Assembly: GCA_902489515.1 (NCBI GenBank) | Contig: CABUAL010000008.1 | Span: forward strand, 1 to 16,886 | DNA: 16,886 nucleotides | Reading direction: 5' to 3' | Source: an uncultured Collinsella sp. | Lineage (GTDB): Bacteria; Actinomycetota; Coriobacteriia; Coriobacteriales; Coriobacteriaceae | In this document: positions 15,876 through 16,886 of the stretch, one piece after another | Layout of the letters: each line of letters begins with the position of its first letter | How positions within the stretch are numbered: position 1 is the stretch's first letter | Position numbers and translations under genes: made by a program | Notes under the pieces: generated by a model | Databases searched by the model: none | The model's input: the letters and a program-made list of their open reading frames with translations, nothing else | What the model was told of the DNA's origin: nothing

Positions 15876-16741
15876 GACAGGCCCTCCATATTCAAAAATG
15901 GCGAAGGGTCATCAAAGTACTTTGACACCAGACGTTCCATGGTGCCATCGGCAAGCATTTCTTGGTAGGCATGAGTGAGCTTGACGTCGATGCCGCGCGT
16001 ATCGTTGATATCGAAAGCGGTGCCCAAACCAACCTTTAGCAGCGGCTCATCCAAAATGCGATATGTCACACCATAGTCTTTTTCGTAGGTGAGGAACGAG
16101 GACTCATGCGCGGCGATAGCGTCGACCAGGCCCTCGACGAGCGCCGGGTTCAGATATGAACCGTCCGAAAAGCTGTAGAGCTCCTTGATCTGCGGAACGT
16201 TTTCATTTGTGCGATTGAGCAAAATGCCCTCGGGCTTGGTGGTGGACTGAACCGCCACGATCTTATCCTCAAGATCGGCAAGCGTGTAGATATCGCTCTG
16301 GGGATCGACCGCGACCACCTGGCGGCTCGCAAGGTACGGGCCGGCCCAACGATATTCGTTTTCGCGACCCGTCATACTAAAGCTGCCCATGACACAATCG
16401 AGTTCGCCGCTCGCCAGCAGCTCTTTCTTCTTTTCCCAATCGATCATCTGGTATTTTGGCTTGTAACCAATGCGGGCCAAAGCCTCGGTTAATATCTCGA
16501 CGTCCAGGCCAACGATATCGCCGTACTCGTCGGTATACACAAACGGTGGATAGAGGTCACTGCCGACGTTGAGCGTCTTAAGGTCGTCGTCCTTGGCCTG
16601 CGAGGCGTCAGGGGCTTTTGATGCTGGCGTCGAGGCTTCGTCATTGTGCCCGGAACAGCCGGCCATCGCTATGACAAAGGCGCTCGCCACTGCAAGCGCG
16701 ACAAACAACGAAATGGCAGCCGAGCGACGGGGTCTTTTCAT
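15872..16741 (-). CDS. Type-3 extracellular solute-binding lipoprotein
   Basis: The 289-residue protein has a positively charged start, a hydrophobic segment (9-27) and a lipobox ending at Cys29 (AMAGC). A Ser/Ala/Asp-rich linker (30-54) and one SBP_bac_3 domain (about 56-278) follow. The domain shows typical features: LNVGSDLYPPFVYTDEYG, then GLDVEILTEALARIGYK and LDCVMGSFSMTGRE. Such proteins usually bind amino acids for ABC importers, but no permease or ATPase gene is adjacent. Instead the stop overlaps the start of a hybrid kinase gene, so a sensing role as an extracytoplasmic ligand receptor is more likely. GGAG lies five bases before the ATG. An extended -10 and duplicated 8-mers lie upstream. 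Confidence 0.92.
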   Translation of the reverse strand: MKRPRRSAAISLFVALAVASAFVIAMAGCSGHNDEASTPASKAPDASQAKDDDLKTLNVGSDLYPPFVYTDEYGDIVGLDVEILTEALARIGYKPKYQMIDWEKKKELLASGELDCVMGSFSMTGRENEYRWAGPYLASRQVVAVDPQSDIYTLADLEDKIVAVQSTTKPEGILLNRTNENVPQIKELYSFSDGSYLNPALVEGLVDAIAAHESSFLTYEKDYGVTYRILDEPLLKVGLGTAFDINDTRGIDVKLTHAYQEMLADGTMERLVSKYFDDPSPFLNMEGLS

Positions 16742-16761
16742 CGAACTCCAGACGATCCTGT

Positions 16762-16826
16762 TTACAGACTGAAATGGTTAAAGATAATAGCAAACAAAAC
16801 CACACGAGTACCCAATGGTTACAGAC
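16762..16826. repeat. Duplicated 8-mers around the lipoprotein promoter
   Basis: TTACAGAC occurs at 16762-16769 and 16819-16826, and AATGGTTA at 16773-16780 and 16814-16821, flanking the -10 element on both sides. This could be a set of regulator sites. Chance recurrence in 65 A/T-rich bases is possible but two separate exact 8-mers make it less likely. Confidence 0.4.
16784..16792 (-). promoter_or_regulatory. Extended -10 promoter of the lipoprotein-kinase operon
   Basis: On the minus strand TGC-TATTAT forms an extended -10, 43 bases before the start codon. The best -35 candidate (TTGGGT) is 20 bases away, too far for a standard promoter, which fits a promoter that relies on the TG extension or on an activator. 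Confidence 0.45.
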
Positions 16827-16833
16827 GTTTTAC

Positions 16834-16875
16834 CATGCGGGGCCTTCCGGCCGACTTGGCAGAAGACCCCGCATG
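16834..16875. terminator. Hairpin near the window end, possible terminator of a neighbouring gene
   Basis: 16834-16847 pairs with 16862-16875 over 14 positions with one mismatch, around a 14-base loop. The stem core is GCGGGG/CCCCGC. No strong T tract follows on either strand. It probably ends a transcript entering from beyond the right edge. Confidence 0.45.
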
Positions 16876-16886
16876 CAGCGCACGCT

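Noticed and set aside
14721..15968. 415-codon plus-strand open frame opposite the second hybrid kinase
   Set aside because: It is antisense to a protein with complete kinase motifs, and has no ribosome binding site or recognisable domains.

Overview
The window is about 16.9 kb of high-GC, densely packed bacterial DNA. Gene content, GTG starts, the style of the BvgS-like hybrid kinases and short dispersed-looking intergenic repeats suggest a gut Coriobacteriia actinobacterium, most likely Collinsella or a close relative. That placement is inference from recognition, not a database result. I see no phage, plasmid, transposase, CRISPR, tRNA or rRNA genes.

Layout, left to right: (1) 1-45, a possible 3' tail of a plus-strand gene, then a hairpin. 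(2) 96-1508, a minus-strand pair: a VUT/YhhQ-type queuosine-precursor transporter followed by a short-chain dehydrogenase. A recognisable promoter and a short structured leader precede the pair; the leader may be a preQ1-like riboswitch. (3) 1665-3278 minus, peptide chain release factor 3 (prfC). (4) 3433-5474 plus, an autoregulated-looking YtrA-type module: operator/promoter, GntR repressor, ABC ATPase and ABC-2 permease. (5) 5475-5923, a 449-base gap holding a terminator and a roughly 180-base inverted-repeat element. (6) 5924-6799 plus, an EamA transporter, convergent with (7) 6815-8945 minus, a ClC-family channel gene followed by a flavodoxin/2x[4Fe-4S] ferredoxin gene. (8) 9071-10064 minus, a small K+ channel gene followed by a LOG-family gene. 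(9) 10065-10286, a divergent gap with three copies of a 20-22 base repeat and a hairpin. (10) 10287-13613 plus, a hybrid histidine kinase with two fused periplasmic binding domains, then a small flavin-binding PNPOx-like protein. (11) 13683-16741 minus, a binding-protein lipoprotein translationally coupled to a second hybrid histidine kinase. A 17-bp hairpin serves both converging transcripts. (12) 16742-16886, an upstream region with an extended -10 and duplicated 8-mers.

Functionally, the right-hand 6.5 kb is the most coherent part. It carries two related extracytoplasmic sensors built from the same parts (type-3 solute-binding domains, HisKA, HATPase, receiver): one as a single polypeptide, the other split into a lipoprotein plus a kinase. 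Neither has an HPt domain or a DNA-binding output domain, so the phosphorelay must finish on proteins outside the window. The rest is transport, ion homeostasis and housekeeping. I found no system that is clearly new. The best leads are the structured leader before the VUT gene, the two intergenic repeat elements, and the fused-versus-split sensor pair.
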